Assembly (NCBI GenBank): GCA_965230345.1
Contig: CBDDKR010000002.1
Location: forward strand, 3,038,001-3,102,000
Source: JADKBO01 sp965230345
Lineage (GTDB): Bacteria > Bacteroidota > Bacteroidia > Chitinophagales > Saprospiraceae
DNA length: 64,000 bases
Direction of reading: 5' to 3'
Of the stretch, positions 1-10,700 are shown one piece after another. Each line of letters starts with the position of its first letter. The stretch's first letter is position 1. The notes beneath the pieces were generated by a model. The model saw nothing but the letters and a program-made list of their open reading frames with translations, did not search any database and had not been told where the DNA came from. The position numbers and the translations under genes are program-made.

Positions 1-1
1 T

Positions 2-1243
2 CTAAATGATATTAAGAATACATCATGGGACTTGATCGAACAGTCTTCTGGTGTAAGTAGAAGTGAAATAGAAAATATTGGGAAAATCTATGTTGAAGGA
101 AAGAATGTAATTTTTGCTTGGGCGATGGGTATTACACATCACGTTCATGGTGTTGCTAATGTTGAGGCCATAGCCAATCTTGCAATGTTGAGAGGAATGG
201 TCGGTCGAAAGTATGCTGGTATGATGCCATTGAGAGGGCACAGTAATGTTCAAGGGGTTGGATCCGTGGGAGTAACACCTGTTCTTAAAGAGGCAATTTA
301 TAAAAACATCGAAGAAGAACTTAATGTCACTTTGCCAACTTCTCCTGGATGGGATACAATGAAGTGTATGGAAGAATCTATGGCAGGAAATGTTGATATT
401 GGGTTTATGCTTGGTGGGAATTTGTACGGCTCTAATCCAAACTTAAATTATGCTGAAAAGAGTCTGAACAATATTCCATTTAAGGTATTTATCAATACAA
501 CGCTAAATGAAGGTCATTTTAAAGGTGTGGATGGAGAAGTAATTGTATTACCCGTTTTGGTTAGAGATGAAGAGCAACAAAGAACATCACAGGAGTCTAT
601 GTTTAATTATGTACGATTGAGTGATGGGGGAGAATTGCGGGTTAATAACGCAAGATCTGAAGTAGATGTAATGGTAGATATTGCCAAAGATGTTGTGGCT
701 AAATCAACATTTGATTTCGAACCATTTAAACAATTCGATAACGTTCGTCAAGCAATTGCCCAAACAGTTCCAGGATTTGAGAAGATTGCAACATTGAATG
801 AATCAAAAGAAGAATTCCATATTGGAGGGAGAATCCATCATACTCCAGACTTTAATATGCCAGATCGGAAAGCTTTATTTGTAGTAAACCCTATCCCAGA
901 ATTTGACAGGAAGGAACAAGAATTTTCATTAATGTCAGTTCGAAGCGAAGGACAGTTTAACTCAATTGTATATGAGGAAGAAGATGCATGGAGAGGGCAA
1001 ACTGAACGATGGATTATTATGATGAATCCACTAGATATGCGAGATGCCAACTTAAAAGAGAATGATTTAGTCACGCTAAAGAGTGAAGTAGGAGAAATGC
1101 AAGATGTCAAAGTAAAACCTTTTGATCTCAGTCGTGGTGCAATGATGGGCTATTATCCTGAGACCAATTATTTAGTTGGTTCGGAAGTAGACGATAGATC
1201 AAGGACTCCTTCATTTAAAAATACAAAGGTATGGATAGCATAA
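2..1243 (+). CDS. FdhF/YdeP-family molybdopterin oxidoreductase, C-terminal part (5' end outside window)
   Basis: The reading frame is open to the left edge, so this is the last ~413 residues of a longer protein. Seen: the stretch AWAMGITHHVHGVANVEAI followed by GRKYAGMMPLRGHSNVQG, and a tail with YYPETNYLVG and DRSRTPSFK. These are characteristic of the FdhF/YdeP group of molybdopterin-bis-guanine-dinucleotide oxidoreductases (established family knowledge). The last ~110 residues form the molydopterin-dinucleotide-binding fold. The N-terminal Fe-S or catalytic Cys/Sec region lies outside the window. In the family the enzyme is cytoplasmic; the physiological substrate of YdeP-like members is not settled, so formate dehydrogenase activity should not be assumed. 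The nearest downstream gene starts 226 bp later with its own promoter-like element. Confidence 0.88.
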   Translation, partial: LNDIKNTSWDLIEQSSGVSRSEIENIGKIYVEGKNVIFAWAMGITHHVHGVANVEAIANLAMLRGMVGRKYAGMMPLRGHSNVQGVGSVGVTPVLKEAIYKNIEEELNVTLPTSPGWDTMKCMEESMAGNVDIGFMLGGNLYGSNPNLNYAEKSLNNIPFKVFINTTLNEGHFKGVDGEVIVLPVLVRDEEQQRTSQESMFNYVRLSDGGELRVNNARSEVDVMVDIAKDVVAKSTFDFEPFKQFDNVRQAIAQTVPGFEKIATLNESKEEFHIGGRIHHTPDFNMPDRKALFVVNPIPEFDRKEQEFSLMSVRSEGQFNSIVYEEEDAWRGQTERWIIMMNPLDMRDANLKENDLVTLKSEVGEMQDVKVKPFDLSRGAMMGYYPETNYLVGSEVDDRSRTPSFKNTKVWIA

Positions 1244-1386
1244 ATCAATTAAGATTCTAAAATGTTTTAAACAGATTACGATCTATATAGAAACATTGTG
1301 GATTCAATTTGAATAGATCAAATTTTGACCAAATATTTCGTTAATTATATCTTAATTTGAATAGCGAGTCAAACATTATGAAAAAG

Positions 1387-1417
1387 TTTTAAGTAATTAT
1401 TAAAAAATATACTTTTG
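1387..1417 (+). promoter_or_regulatory. Bacteroidota-type promoter for the 1470 gene
   Basis: A perfect -7 element TACTTTTG (TAnnTTTG) lies at 1410-1417 with a weak -33 (TTTT at 1387-1390) 19 nt upstream. The predicted start of transcription is near 1424, giving a leader of about 45 nt before the ATG at 1470. Consensus knowledge plus visible match; not tested. Confidence 0.4.
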
Positions 1418-1469
1418 TGCTCTGGTAGAATAAAGAACACATTAGTACTCAAAAGAATAAAAAATTAAA

Positions 1470-2231
1470 ATGAGATACACCTTATTTCTTATAGCATTAA
1501 TCACAATTATTAGTTGTAAGTCCAAGAAAACACTTGAAGAGATGACAGCTAATGATGTTCGAATAGAGTTTAAAAGAGGGGCTTGTTTTGGAAAATGCCC
1601 GATATACGATTTAAAGATTTATAATGGTGGTTTGGTCGAACTCAATGCGAAAAGATTCGGTAAGCGACAAGGAAGATTTAGTAAGCAGTTGTCTAAAAAA
1701 ACATATAATGGTCTTGTGAAAGCTTTTGAAGAATCAAACTTTAGTAGTTTCGATGAGCATTACGAGAGCAATATAGCAGATTTACCGATGATTACGATTT
1801 CATACAATGAGTCAGGTAGTTTAAAATCAGTAATGGGAAAGGATACTCGTCCTCAGAAAATAATGGATTTACAGTTTAAGTTGGAGAGTATTTATAACGA
1901 AGAAGGATGGAAACTATTGGAAGAATATAAGCCAATGACCGAAGCTCCCAAAAAAGTGAAAAAAGAAAGAGAAATAGTAGATAAATCAAAAATCATTATT
2001 AAGCCTAAACCTGGTACAAGATTGCCTACTTTCTTTAAAGAAATGAAAGAGTATAGTGTACAACTAGTTACAAGGATATCTGAAGATCAGAACTTATGGT
2101 TGATAACTTACGACAAAAGTAAAATGAGTCCAGATAAGATGCTTGAACTGATTAAAAATCACAAGTCGATCGAAATGGCTCAATTTGATAAAAAAGTATC
2201 TTCACGAGGAAGTGAAGGAAGTAAAATGTAA
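1470..2231 (+). CDS. DUF6438-domain lipoprotein
   Basis: 253 residues. The N-terminus has a lipoprotein signal with the lipobox IISC and Cys16 as the predicted lipidated residue, so the mature protein should be membrane anchored on the periplasmic side. Residues ~28-150 match DUF6438: the start FKRGACFGKCPIYDLKIYN with two conserved cysteines (GxCFGxCP), then a PMITISYN strand. The rest (150-253) is Lys-rich and not recognised. DUF6438 has no established function. The ATG is preceded by an A-rich stretch rather than a Shine-Dalgarno. The barrel-protein gene follows after 5 nt, so the two are very likely co-transcribed. Confidence 0.8.
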   Translation: MRYTLFLIALITIISCKSKKTLEEMTANDVRIEFKRGACFGKCPIYDLKIYNGGLVELNAKRFGKRQGRFSKQLSKKTYNGLVKAFEESNFSSFDEHYESNIADLPMITISYNESGSLKSVMGKDTRPQKIMDLQFKLESIYNEEGWKLLEEYKPMTEAPKKVKKEREIVDKSKIIIKPKPGTRLPTFFKEMKEYSVQLVTRISEDQNLWLITYDKSKMSPDKMLELIKNHKSIEMAQFDKKVSSRGSEGSKM

Positions 2232-2236
2232 TAATT

Positions 2237-2824
2237 ATGAGAGGATTTATTAAACCAATAATGCTGATCTTACTTGCTTTAATTGTAACTACAGAGTTGG
2301 ATGCACAACGTAAGAAGAAAAGGAGAAGACCTGTTGAAACAAGAGTTAGAGGTGAAGAAGGAACAGAGGCTCCTAACATAATGGATGATCTTAATTTTGA
2401 AATTAAGTTTGGAAATTTAGTTTTGGGAGAAGATTTTACTATTTCTCTTAAACCATCTGTGGGTTATAAATTCCACAGAATATTATCTGCGGGTGTGGGA
2501 GGAAGAATGTATTACGTATTGGATGCAATAGCTAATCAACCTGATCAATCATATATTAATTATGGGGCCTTCATGTATGGTAGAGTAAAGTTAGGTGAGT
2601 CGTTTTATATACAAACCGAGTATTCATATATGAATTATGAACTGCAATCGGGATTCATTTTACAAGAACGTAAGAATGTTTTATATCCTTTGGTAGGTAT
2701 TGGGTATCAGCAAGGATTGACAGATTGGACATTTGGTACAGAAATATTATTTGTTGCCAGTGAAGCAGGAAGAGAAGCTACAAGTACTATTGAATGGTGG
2801 TTATCAGCATCATATAATTTTTAG
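2237..2824 (+). CDS. small outer-membrane beta-barrel-like protein
   Basis: 195 residues with a Sec signal peptide (hydrophobic 7-18, cleavage after about LDA) followed by a very basic patch (RKKKRRRP) and then alternating hydrophobic/polar strands rich in Gly, Tyr and Phe. The protein ends in ASYNF, the C-terminal aromatic typical of BAM substrates. Eight or so strands fit an OmpW/OmpX-sized barrel, but no specific family could be named. It begins 5 nt after the DUF6438 lipoprotein gene and is 30 nt before the prenyltransferase gene. Function unknown; outer-membrane placement is inferred from composition and the C-terminus. Confidence 0.65.
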   Translation: MRGFIKPIMLILLALIVTTELDAQRKKKRRRPVETRVRGEEGTEAPNIMDDLNFEIKFGNLVLGEDFTISLKPSVGYKFHRILSAGVGGRMYYVLDAIANQPDQSYINYGAFMYGRVKLGESFYIQTEYSYMNYELQSGFILQERKNVLYPLVGIGYQQGLTDWTFGTEILFVASEAGREATSTIEWWLSASYNF

Positions 2825-2854
2825 GACTTATAATTCGAAGGAGAAGTAGAAGAA

Positions 2855-3718
2855 TTGAAAAGATATTTAAATCTTGTAAAGTTTAGTCATACCATTTTTG
2901 CGATGCCATTTGCTCTTCTTGGCTTTTTCTTGGCGTCTTTTACTGGTAGCCATGCTATTGAATTGAATTTGCTATTATTGGTAGTTGGATGCATGATTTT
3001 TGCTCGTAATGCGGCAATGGCTTTTAATAGGTGGCAGGATAGAGATATTGATCTATTAAACCCTAGAACGGCAATACGAGAAATCCCTTCTGGTGTGGTA
3101 TCATCTAATGCCGCTTTATGTTTTACAATCATGAATGCCTTCGCATTTATAATTTGTACTTACTTTATTAATCCACTTTGTTTCTATTTGAGTCCCATAG
3201 CTTTACTTGTCATTTTAGGTTATTCTTATACGAAGAGATTTACCTTTTTATGTCACGTTGTTCTGGGAATAGGTCTGGCATTAGCTCCTATTGGGGCCTA
3301 CATTGCTGTAACAGGACAGTTTCATGTTATTCCTATTTTATTAGGATTAAGTGTTTTGTTTTGGGTAGCAGGTTTTGATATAATATATGCATTGCAAGAT
3401 GAAGAATTTGATAAAGATCATCAATTGAATTCAATACCCGTTTTTTTAGGCAGAAATAAAGCACTTCTGTTGGCTAGAGTTTTCCACATGGTTTCAGCAG
3501 GATTTATCATCTTGGTGGCTTACCTTGCTCAGCATTCATACAGTGGTCTTGATTCGTTAATGTGGGTTGGGGTTGGACTTTTTGTTGTTTTACTAATCTA
3601 TCAACACACCTTGGTTAAGCCCAATGATCTTTCTAAGATTAATTTGGCTTTTTTTACCACGAATGGGTTTGCTAGTTTGTTGTTTGGGAGCTTATTGATT
3701 TTGGATTTATTCTTTTAG
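2855..3718 (+). CDS. UbiA-family polyprenyltransferase (MqnP/UbiA-like)
   Basis: 287 residues and about eight or nine membrane segments. Two Asp-rich motifs that bind Mg-prenyl diphosphate are visible: NRWQDRDID near residues 59-67 and YALQDEEFDKDH near 178-189. The context NPRTAIREIPSG after the first motif is typical of the UbiA-like group that includes MqnP, which prenylates a quinone precursor in the futalosine menaquinone pathway. No other quinone gene is in the window, so MqnP versus a 4-hydroxybenzoate enzyme cannot be decided. The start is TTG, supported by GAAGGAGA about 10 nt upstream, one of the few good ribosome-binding sites here. The 3' end overlaps the convergent hydrolase gene by 12 bp. 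Confidence 0.85.
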   Translation: MKRYLNLVKFSHTIFAMPFALLGFFLASFTGSHAIELNLLLLVVGCMIFARNAAMAFNRWQDRDIDLLNPRTAIREIPSGVVSSNAALCFTIMNAFAFIICTYFINPLCFYLSPIALLVILGYSYTKRFTFLCHVVLGIGLALAPIGAYIAVTGQFHVIPILLGLSVLFWVAGFDIIYALQDEEFDKDHQLNSIPVFLGRNKALLLARVFHMVSAGFIILVAYLAQHSYSGLDSLMWVGVGLFVVLLIYQHTLVKPNDLSKINLAFFTTNGFASLLFGSLLILDLFF

Positions 3719-4531
3719 AAAGTTTCGAATGGTACTTAAGTATTCTTCTTGGCAATAATCATTTAGAAGTTCGTGTTTAGCGTCAGTGAATAATTTCAAT
3801 TCTTTGTGTTTAGCTGCTATTTTATTGTACCCCAATATGCTTCCTTGTGGATGAGTCAATGTGTCAGATTCTCCTTGTAGGAATAGAGTTGGTATCTTAA
3901 TGTTATGCCATTGATTATTAATCTTTTGCATAGCTTTCATTAATTCATATCCAGTTCGTGCTTTAGTCCCTCCATGATATATATAAGGATCGGATTGATA
4001 TCGTAAGACTTCTTCTGGTAAGGAACTAATCTTGTTCACTTCTATCTTAGAAGTAGATAAACTAGGCAATAGAAATGAAGCAATGGGGGCGATTTTTCTT
4101 AATATGGGTGATACACTATCATCTAATTTGAACAAACCAGATGAAAGAATACATTTCTTTATTTGAGAATATGAATTTTCGATCAACCAGTTCGCAACGA
4201 TTAAAGCTCCCATGCTATGTCCATATAAATATAGATTTTCGTGAGCAGGAAGGGTTTGCATATGATAGTCTAAGTCCTCTATGTAATCTTGAAAGGTTTG
4301 GATCATTGCTCTTCTTCCATCTGATCGACCATGTCCTCTTAGGTCAAAACCGAGTACACTTATTCCTGATTGGTTGAAATAATCAAATAATTTCTGATAA
4401 CGTTCAATATGTTCTCCATACCCATGAACAACAATCATTAAGGGTGAACTCTGTGGAAGAATCTGTTGTTTTTTATGATAATTCATGCTTTTAGAATTGG
4501 TTGACTTTTTTATATCTGCATCAAATGTCAT
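3707..4531 (-). CDS. alpha/beta hydrolase (monoacylglycerol lipase / lysophospholipase-like)
   Basis: 274 residues with the full alpha/beta-hydrolase layout: oxyanion region VVHGYGEH (~34-41), FDLRGHGRSDG (~59-69), nucleophile elbow GHSMG near residue 104-108, acid after LFLQGESD near 218-225 and the catalytic His in DAKHELLND near 252-260. The HGxGEH and DLRGHGRSDG motifs are those of the PldB/monoacylglycerol-lipase branch (serine aminopeptidase S33 fold). Expected to cleave an acyl ester of a lipid; the substrate is not shown by sequence. No signal peptide, so cytoplasmic. ATG start at 4531; an in-frame ATG 15 codons later (MNYHKKQQ) is possible. Convergent with and overlapping the prenyltransferase gene. 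Confidence 0.85.
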   Translation of the reverse strand: MTFDADIKKSTNSKSMNYHKKQQILPQSSPLMIVVHGYGEHIERYQKLFDYFNQSGISVLGFDLRGHGRSDGRRAMIQTFQDYIEDLDYHMQTLPAHENLYLYGHSMGALIVANWLIENSYSQIKKCILSSGLFKLDDSVSPILRKIAPIASFLLPSLSTSKIEVNKISSLPEEVLRYQSDPYIYHGGTKARTGYELMKAMQKINNQWHNIKIPTLFLQGESDTLTHPQGSILGYNKIAAKHKELKLFTDAKHELLNDYCQEEYLSTIRNFLKE

Positions 4532-4558
4532 TATGAACAGATTTTACGAGTTCTCTAT

Positions 4559-4882
4559 TTAGACGAGGTCATCTTCCTCCCAAGGAGTGTTTTTTCTCCT
4601 CATCTCTTCCTGAAGTTCTTTTAATTCAAGTTCTTCTTCATGTTGAATTTGCTTTTCTATAGTTTTCTTTTCGAAACGTTCAGAAGCTTTTATACCTAAA
4701 AACTTAAATGCATTTAAAAACACTCCTAGAAGAATAAATAGGATTGGGTATTTTGCCCAGAAAAAACCAGGAGAAAACATTTGATTAATCACTATTAATA
4801 CGATGCAAATAGAAACTGCACCGAATATGGATTGTATTAACTCTTTTCCTGCTTGTATACTATTTTTTTTATGCTTAGACAT
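4559..4882 (-). CDS. small two-helix membrane protein with charged tail
   Basis: 107 residues. Two hydrophobic segments (about 18-37 and 42-61) contain FFWAKYPILFILLG, which resembles 2TM-domain proteins of Bacteroidota. Residues 68-107 form a highly charged helix (EKQIQHEEELELKELQEE) ending EEDDLV. The family assignment is tentative and no function is known. It is 39 bp downstream of the 123-residue membrane protein and 27 bp upstream of the hydrolase, all on the minus strand, so a shared transcript is plausible. Confidence 0.6.
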   Translation of the reverse strand: MSKHKKNSIQAGKELIQSIFGAVSICIVLIVINQMFSPGFFWAKYPILFILLGVFLNAFKFLGIKASERFEKKTIEKQIQHEEELELKELQEEMRRKNTPWEEDDLV

Positions 4883-4921
4883 GGTATGAGGTAAACGGTA
4901 CTAGATTAAATCAAGTAAAAC

Positions 4922-5293
4922 TTATTTAGAAGATTTTTGAAGGATTTCTCCTAAGTAATGTCCAGAGGACGCTATAAATGCACTTAGGATTGAAATTACT
5001 AAAGATGTTATAATGAGAATATTGAAAGTGCCAATACTGCCAAAAAGCTCTGAAAGTAGATTTGCTATACTAATGGAATGATTCATGTCTTGAATTAGAC
5101 ATAGACTAAACCAAGATAGAAAAGTGCAGAGTAAGGTATATATATACTTTGTACCAATAGAAATTTTAAAGTAGAATCCAGCTAAGAATATTAGAATTAA
5201 AAGTGTTTCTAGTGATAAAAAACAGGTGCTAATTATGGTGATGAATGTGATTGTAGTAATATACCCAATACCGCTAGATCTAATACTATTCAT
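4922..5293 (-). CDS. hypothetical integral membrane protein
   Basis: 123 residues, nearly all hydrophobic: three to four predicted membrane segments (about 10-42, 48-67, 90-113) and almost no soluble domain. No family recognised. The ATG at 5291-5293 overlaps the end of the upstream penicillin acylase gene by 8 nt, which indicates translational coupling and argues that the ORF is real. It might be an accessory membrane protein of the acylase, but that rests on position only. Confidence 0.55.
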   Translation of the reverse strand: MNSIRSSGIGYITTITFITIISTCFLSLETLLILIFLAGFYFKISIGTKYIYTLLCTFLSWFSLCLIQDMNHSISIANLLSELFGSIGTFNILIITSLVISILSAFIASSGHYLGEILQKSSK

Positions 5294-7682
5294 GATTTAA
5301 AGAGATTTTGCTATCCATGGTTTTTAGTTGATCAAGATTCATTAAGTATAAGGTGTAATATTTATTATTTGCCCATTTACTGAGCCCATTATCATAATAT
5401 GGACTTGCTGGGTTTCCAGATTGTCCACCTGGATATATTCCATAGGCTTTTATTGGTGAGCTTAATTCAACGGCCATTCTCCAGCTAGGACCAAAAGACG
5501 TACCCATTGCATTGATCGCATCAGTCCACCCATCAGTCGTAATAGAGTCTCTAGAAAATGAAGGAATCCTAGCATAATGAGGAATATTAATTGGTCGAGC
5601 TTCTCCCCAGGGCTCTAATTCTTCATATTCGTATTCCTTGCAGAGCTGGGTGAAAGACTGGTTGATAATATCTACGCAATGTTCAAAAGGTATTGTATAC
5701 AGTTTATCAAAAATTGGATGATTACATTGGTTTTGTATTAATGATAGTAGGGTAATGTCTTCAGGATAAAGAATTGCCATACTATCTTGATATGCCCCAA
5801 TTTCATCAAAAGTAAATTCCTTTAGAATTTCTAACCACCTATTGAATAAAAGTGGGGCTTTTTCATTTCGGTTGTATTCATGATTCCAATCACTCAATAA
5901 TTTATGAATAGAGTTACTCGTATTCGTTTTTTCTAATAGAATAGGCAATAGGTCTGCAGCCAATTTGCTGTGGTTGTCTCCTTGCAAATCCATCATTTCT
6001 TCTAATGTGAAAGTAGTGTCTTGATCAAGGGCATTATTAATGCTTTGGTTTCTGAAATATTCAAAATTCCCATGATAATAATAGGGGTAATTAGAGCCAG
6101 CTGACCTTTGATTTGAAGATGAGAGATAATCTTTCGGAGGGTTTACAACTTGAGGATTTTGCGATCTAGGAATGTATTTCTTCCAATTATGCTTTTTTTT
6201 ATTTCCCCACTCCACAAATCTTCCATCTCCTTCTGGTCTGACAGGAAGTTCACCATTTACGCGAAGGGCAATATCTCCAGCCTTACTAGCAAAAAGAAAG
6301 TTTTGAGCCGGTGTATGGAAATTATTAGTGGCTTTCTCAAACGTCTTATAATCATGACAAGTCATAATCTCAATAAAAGTCATTATATCAGGAGTACTAG
6401 TAGATTCTGTAGCCAACCAATGCATCGCGATATCTTTATCGCCCCTTTTCGATTCCTTGATAATGGGTCCCCAATAGGTATGTTTTATAGTGTCAAAATA
6501 AGAGGCTTTCCCTTTTATTTTAATCTCTTGAATTTCAAACTCAACGTCTAATATATTTCCATCCAAATAATACTTGGATTTTTCTTTATCTGCATATTCT
6601 ATTACGAATAAGTCATTAACATCTTGCCCAACATTAGTTTCCCCCCAGGCTATATGGTCATTAAACCCCATCATCAAACCTGATATACCTGGAATAGTGA
6701 CGCCGTATGCATTAAAGCTATCCGTCATTATTTGCATTTCAAACCAGATTGAAGGTAGTGTTAAGGCTAAATGTGGATCATTCAAAAAGAGCGTATTCCC
6801 GGTAGAGCTTTTCGACTTTCCAATGGTCCAATTGTTGCTTCCAATTCCTTTTTTCAGAGGTTCAAATCCTCTTTTTTTAAAAATAAAATCAACTGCTGAA
6901 TCTTGTTGTGCAGTATCACTATATATTGGGTTAAAAGCATATTTTTTTTCAAGTGGAATGACAGGGTAATTTGCATCAAAAGTTTCGTTGAAAAGATCAG
7001 AGTAAAGAGGTTCTCCCAAAAGGTTTCGCATGTTGGTATTGGCTATATCGTTTTGTTTAAAACAGAGAGTATATGCCATATATTTCGCAACCAAAGCGCT
7101 TTTGTACAAAGACCATGGTTCTGGTTTGAAATCCAAGAGCTTGTATTCAATAGGATAGTCGCTGTACGAGATTGATGAAATGTAAGCATTTATACCATCT
7201 ACGTAGTTTTGAAATAAATGGATGGCATCCGGAAATGATTTCCATGACTCCAAAGTATTCTTAGCAGCAAGCTCCATTGCTTTCCTGTTTTGAGATATAT
7301 CTATTTCCAATGTCCGATCACCAAATATTTCGGACAGCTTACCCTCAGCTGACCTTGAAATCATTTCTAATTGAAACAACCTCTGAGAGGCTACCACATA
7401 ACCTTGCAGATACAAAGCTTCTTCTAGTGAAGGAGCATAAATGTGAGGAACCATACGTTCATCATATTTAATAATACAGTCATCTGAAATTTTTAATCTA
7501 TCAAGTTGAATAGTTGAAATAGAATTTGTATCCACTCCATTTGCCCATATTCCTTCGATGGGGTGAAGGACTTTTAGTAAAGGAGGGAAATGCTGATCAG
7601 AAAGCGAAACGTGACCAACCAATAACAAGTATAGAAATACAGATATTATTGAGTGCAGTATAAACCAAATTATTGATTTCAT
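5286..7682 (-). CDS. penicillin acylase family protein (Ntn-hydrolase)
   Basis: 798 residues from the ATG at 7682, chosen because it gives a clean N-terminal signal/anchor (MKSIIWFILHSIISVFLYLL); the longer frame would need a TTG start with 11 polar residues in front. The autocatalytic junction is visible as KKGIGSNNWTIG near residue 270-281: the Ser after Gly becomes the N-terminal nucleophile of the beta chain. Downstream are NDPHLALTLPSIW, GVTIPGISGLMMGFN and GETNVGQD, typical of the family. These periplasmic heterodimeric amidases hydrolyse acylated amino compounds; some members quench acyl-homoserine lactones or cleave N-acyl amino acids. The real substrate is unknown. It overlaps the next small membrane-protein gene by 8 nt. 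Confidence 0.9.
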   Translation of the reverse strand: MKSIIWFILHSIISVFLYLLLVGHVSLSDQHFPPLLKVLHPIEGIWANGVDTNSISTIQLDRLKISDDCIIKYDERMVPHIYAPSLEEALYLQGYVVASQRLFQLEMISRSAEGKLSEIFGDRTLEIDISQNRKAMELAAKNTLESWKSFPDAIHLFQNYVDGINAYISSISYSDYPIEYKLLDFKPEPWSLYKSALVAKYMAYTLCFKQNDIANTNMRNLLGEPLYSDLFNETFDANYPVIPLEKKYAFNPIYSDTAQQDSAVDFIFKKRGFEPLKKGIGSNNWTIGKSKSSTGNTLFLNDPHLALTLPSIWFEMQIMTDSFNAYGVTIPGISGLMMGFNDHIAWGETNVGQDVNDLFVIEYADKEKSKYYLDGNILDVEFEIQEIKIKGKASYFDTIKHTYWGPIIKESKRGDKDIAMHWLATESTSTPDIMTFIEIMTCHDYKTFEKATNNFHTPAQNFLFASKAGDIALRVNGELPVRPEGDGRFVEWGNKKKHNWKKYIPRSQNPQVVNPPKDYLSSSNQRSAGSNYPYYYHGNFEYFRNQSINNALDQDTTFTLEEMMDLQGDNHSKLAADLLPILLEKTNTSNSIHKLLSDWNHEYNRNEKAPLLFNRWLEILKEFTFDEIGAYQDSMAILYPEDITLLSLIQNQCNHPIFDKLYTIPFEHCVDIINQSFTQLCKEYEYEELEPWGEARPINIPHYARIPSFSRDSITTDGWTDAINAMGTSFGPSWRMAVELSSPIKAYGIYPGGQSGNPASPYYDNGLSKWANNKYYTLYLMNLDQLKTMDSKISLNHE

Positions 7683-7741
7683 ATTTCGATTATCTTGTTC
7701 TGTAAATATAATCAAAATATGTGGCTTAATAAGAGGTCAAA

Positions 7742-10700
7742 TTATATTTGATTAATTACTATTTTTCGAGTAATAATTGCTTTTGTTGATCTAAATGTGA
7801 CGATATAAGTTCCTTTTGGTAAATCTGGTATAGAAACTTCGTTGTGTTTAATTGAAGAGGTATAGAGTACCTTTCCTAATAGGTCAGAAATCATGAGTTC
7901 AGAAGAAAGATGGTTTTCGGCTCCTACTACATTTAGTATTCTATTTGCAGGGTTGGGAGTGAAAAGAACTTCCGATTTCTCCAATTCGTTTGTATTAAGA
8001 ATAGGATCCAAAACAATTGTTGTATCAATTGAACAATCCAATTGATCATAAATTGTCGCTCTATAGGGTCCAGCAATTAGATTATTTCGATAAAAAGATT
8101 GAATCATAGGGTCATCATCCCATTCAATGGTATATTGGGGGACACCATAGTCAGGGAATATTTCAATACTTCCATTGGATTGATTTAATTGTGGTCTAAT
8201 TATATCAATGTTCAATTGTAAATTGGATTGGTCCGAAAGAAGAATGGTTGGAACATGGTAAAGGCAATCATTTTTGTCTGTAACAGTTAAATCGTATTCA
8301 CCCTCTTCTAAGTTGACAATTGTATTACTCATTACTCCATTAGACCAATGGTAGTTATAAGGTTTTGTACCTCCATCAACTACAATCGAAATATACCCTA
8401 GAGTATCATTATTACAAGTGTTATAGAAGATGCTGTCAATGAAATAAGAAAATGAAGGAAATTCTTTGAACTGTATAGACGAAGAAGTACTAATGCAACC
8501 ATCTGAATCCGTAACGGTGACTTGATACACGCCTTCACCCAAACTACTTAAGGTGTCTGTCAATTGTGTCTTTTGATGAATTGAACCATTGCTCCAGTTA
8601 TAGATTAAAGGTGATTTGGCATCGTGTATTTCAACTCTTATACTGCCTTCATTTACATCAGGGCATAAAACAGTATCTATCACTTCCAAAGTTGTGAAGG
8701 AAGATAAGTTGCCGAAGGGGACATCTATACCGGGAAGACTTATTTTGCAGTCGTTATTGTCAATAGCAGTAAACCCATAATTATTGGATTTTATATTAGC
8801 CGCGACTAATGTATCAGATTCTGTTCCTCTCCAAAAATAAGCGTAGGGATGAGAGCCTCCACTAAGATTAAGAGCAATGTATCCATCATTTTTTAATCGA
8901 CATGATGTTTCTTTTATGCTGTCGACATCTAGAATGAGCTGATCTGGTTCGGTAAGAGTTATTGGTCCCAGCTCTCCAGTACATCCATTTTGATCAAAGA
9001 CTTCTAAACTGTATTGTCCAGCAGATAGATTAAATATATCATCTGAATTACTGCTGTTACTCCATTGGTATGTGTAAGAGCCACTTCCACCATGTGTATT
9101 GGTCTTAATACTTCCGGTTTGGTCACCAAAACATTTGATGTTTTCTAAACTAAACAACTCAAGGTATAGTGAATCGGGTTCGTTTATTGTTTCTTCAAAT
9201 TCAATTTCACAACCGATATGGTCCTCAATTGTTACAGAATACGTTCCTTTAGGAAGACCGTCTCTAATTGGTGAGGTATTCCCATTATCCCATTTATAAT
9301 CGTATGGAGGAACACCATTTGATGTCTCCAAGTGTAGTATTCCATCACTATAACCAAAACAGCTCACATCTTGATGTACTTTAGCTCCAACAATTAATGG
9401 TTTGTCCGCGAGAATTGTATATTCTTGTGATGATATTTGACACCCTTCTTGATCTGTAATAGTAGCTTGATATTTTCCTTCGACTAATCCGATAATAGTT
9501 GCTTGGATTTGATCAATGTTCCATTCGTACTCGTAGGGAGGAACACCTCCAGTAACTTTGATCTCTATTTCTCCATCTCTTCTTCCAGTGCAAGTAGTGT
9601 TTTGTAAACGTATAAGTTCAACAGTCATTTTACTTTCAGCATCGACTTCAATGATCTCTGTTCTGGTAGCACAAGAAGATGCATCTGTAATCGTAGCCCA
9701 ATAGAACCCTGATGAAATATCAGATAATGTTATGCCAACGGAGTCATTATTCCAGTGTACGGAGTAGGGACCATTATTCCCTACAATATTCAGTGAGATA
9801 GATCCGTCTTTTAACCCTTTACATGATTCATTGCTCTTGCTGAGAATGCTGATAGAAGGGGGAGAACTATTATCATCGTCTAGTCCACTGCAGTTTTCAT
9901 CAATCCCATTGCATAATATTTCGGACATGCCAGGATTTATACTTGCTAAACTGTCGTTGCAATCTCCAGTTAGAATACTGAAATTGTCAGGAATTTGATC
10001 GCAAGTAGTGATAAAAGAGTCCATAATGCCATATCCATCTCGATCATTGTCAAAATAGAGTATCAGAGGGCCAAACTCAGTGTTTCCATGAAAATCTATT
10101 TGATCAAGTGCGATGTCTCCTTCATCGCCTTGCCCAGTTGTTCCAATGAACCTTATATAAATGGTTTTTCCAATGTATTGATCCAAAGAAAGAATTTGTC
10201 TTTCCCATCCTAAACTCCTATGTACAGTGAATACTTCTTGCCAATCTTGTCCTGGTTCTAAGATCTCTACTGATAATGTCGATGTGTCTTTTCCAATCAA
10301 GTGGTACGAAAAGCTCATCCCACACCCTGGATCATCTTGTATCCTAATACACGTTGATTCCAAAATCCCTACTTGATTATTACTGCATAATGTTGGGTTA
10401 GACTCAAGGTAAATGTACTTTCCATCTCCATTAATGTCTGAAGTGGGCCCAGTATTATCCGTATCCGTTCGTCCTTGCCAAACAATCCAATCAATACTAT
10501 CAAGGCTGTTATTAATCCACACATCATCTTGTATGTTACAAGACTTGGTACAACTGTTTTCACAAATATCGGCTTGGTCAAAAGAAGATGTATAAGTCTT
10601 GGAATTACAACCCGTCATAAATCCTGAAACACAAGAAGGCTCGGCTTCAGTAGTAATACAATCACCATGAAGGTAAAAATCGTATTTGGTTAGGGGCATT

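Noticed and set aside
10369..10581. 70-codon minus-strand frame inside the SprB-repeat gene
   Set aside because: Lies in another frame of the same strand within a clear large gene; no independent support.
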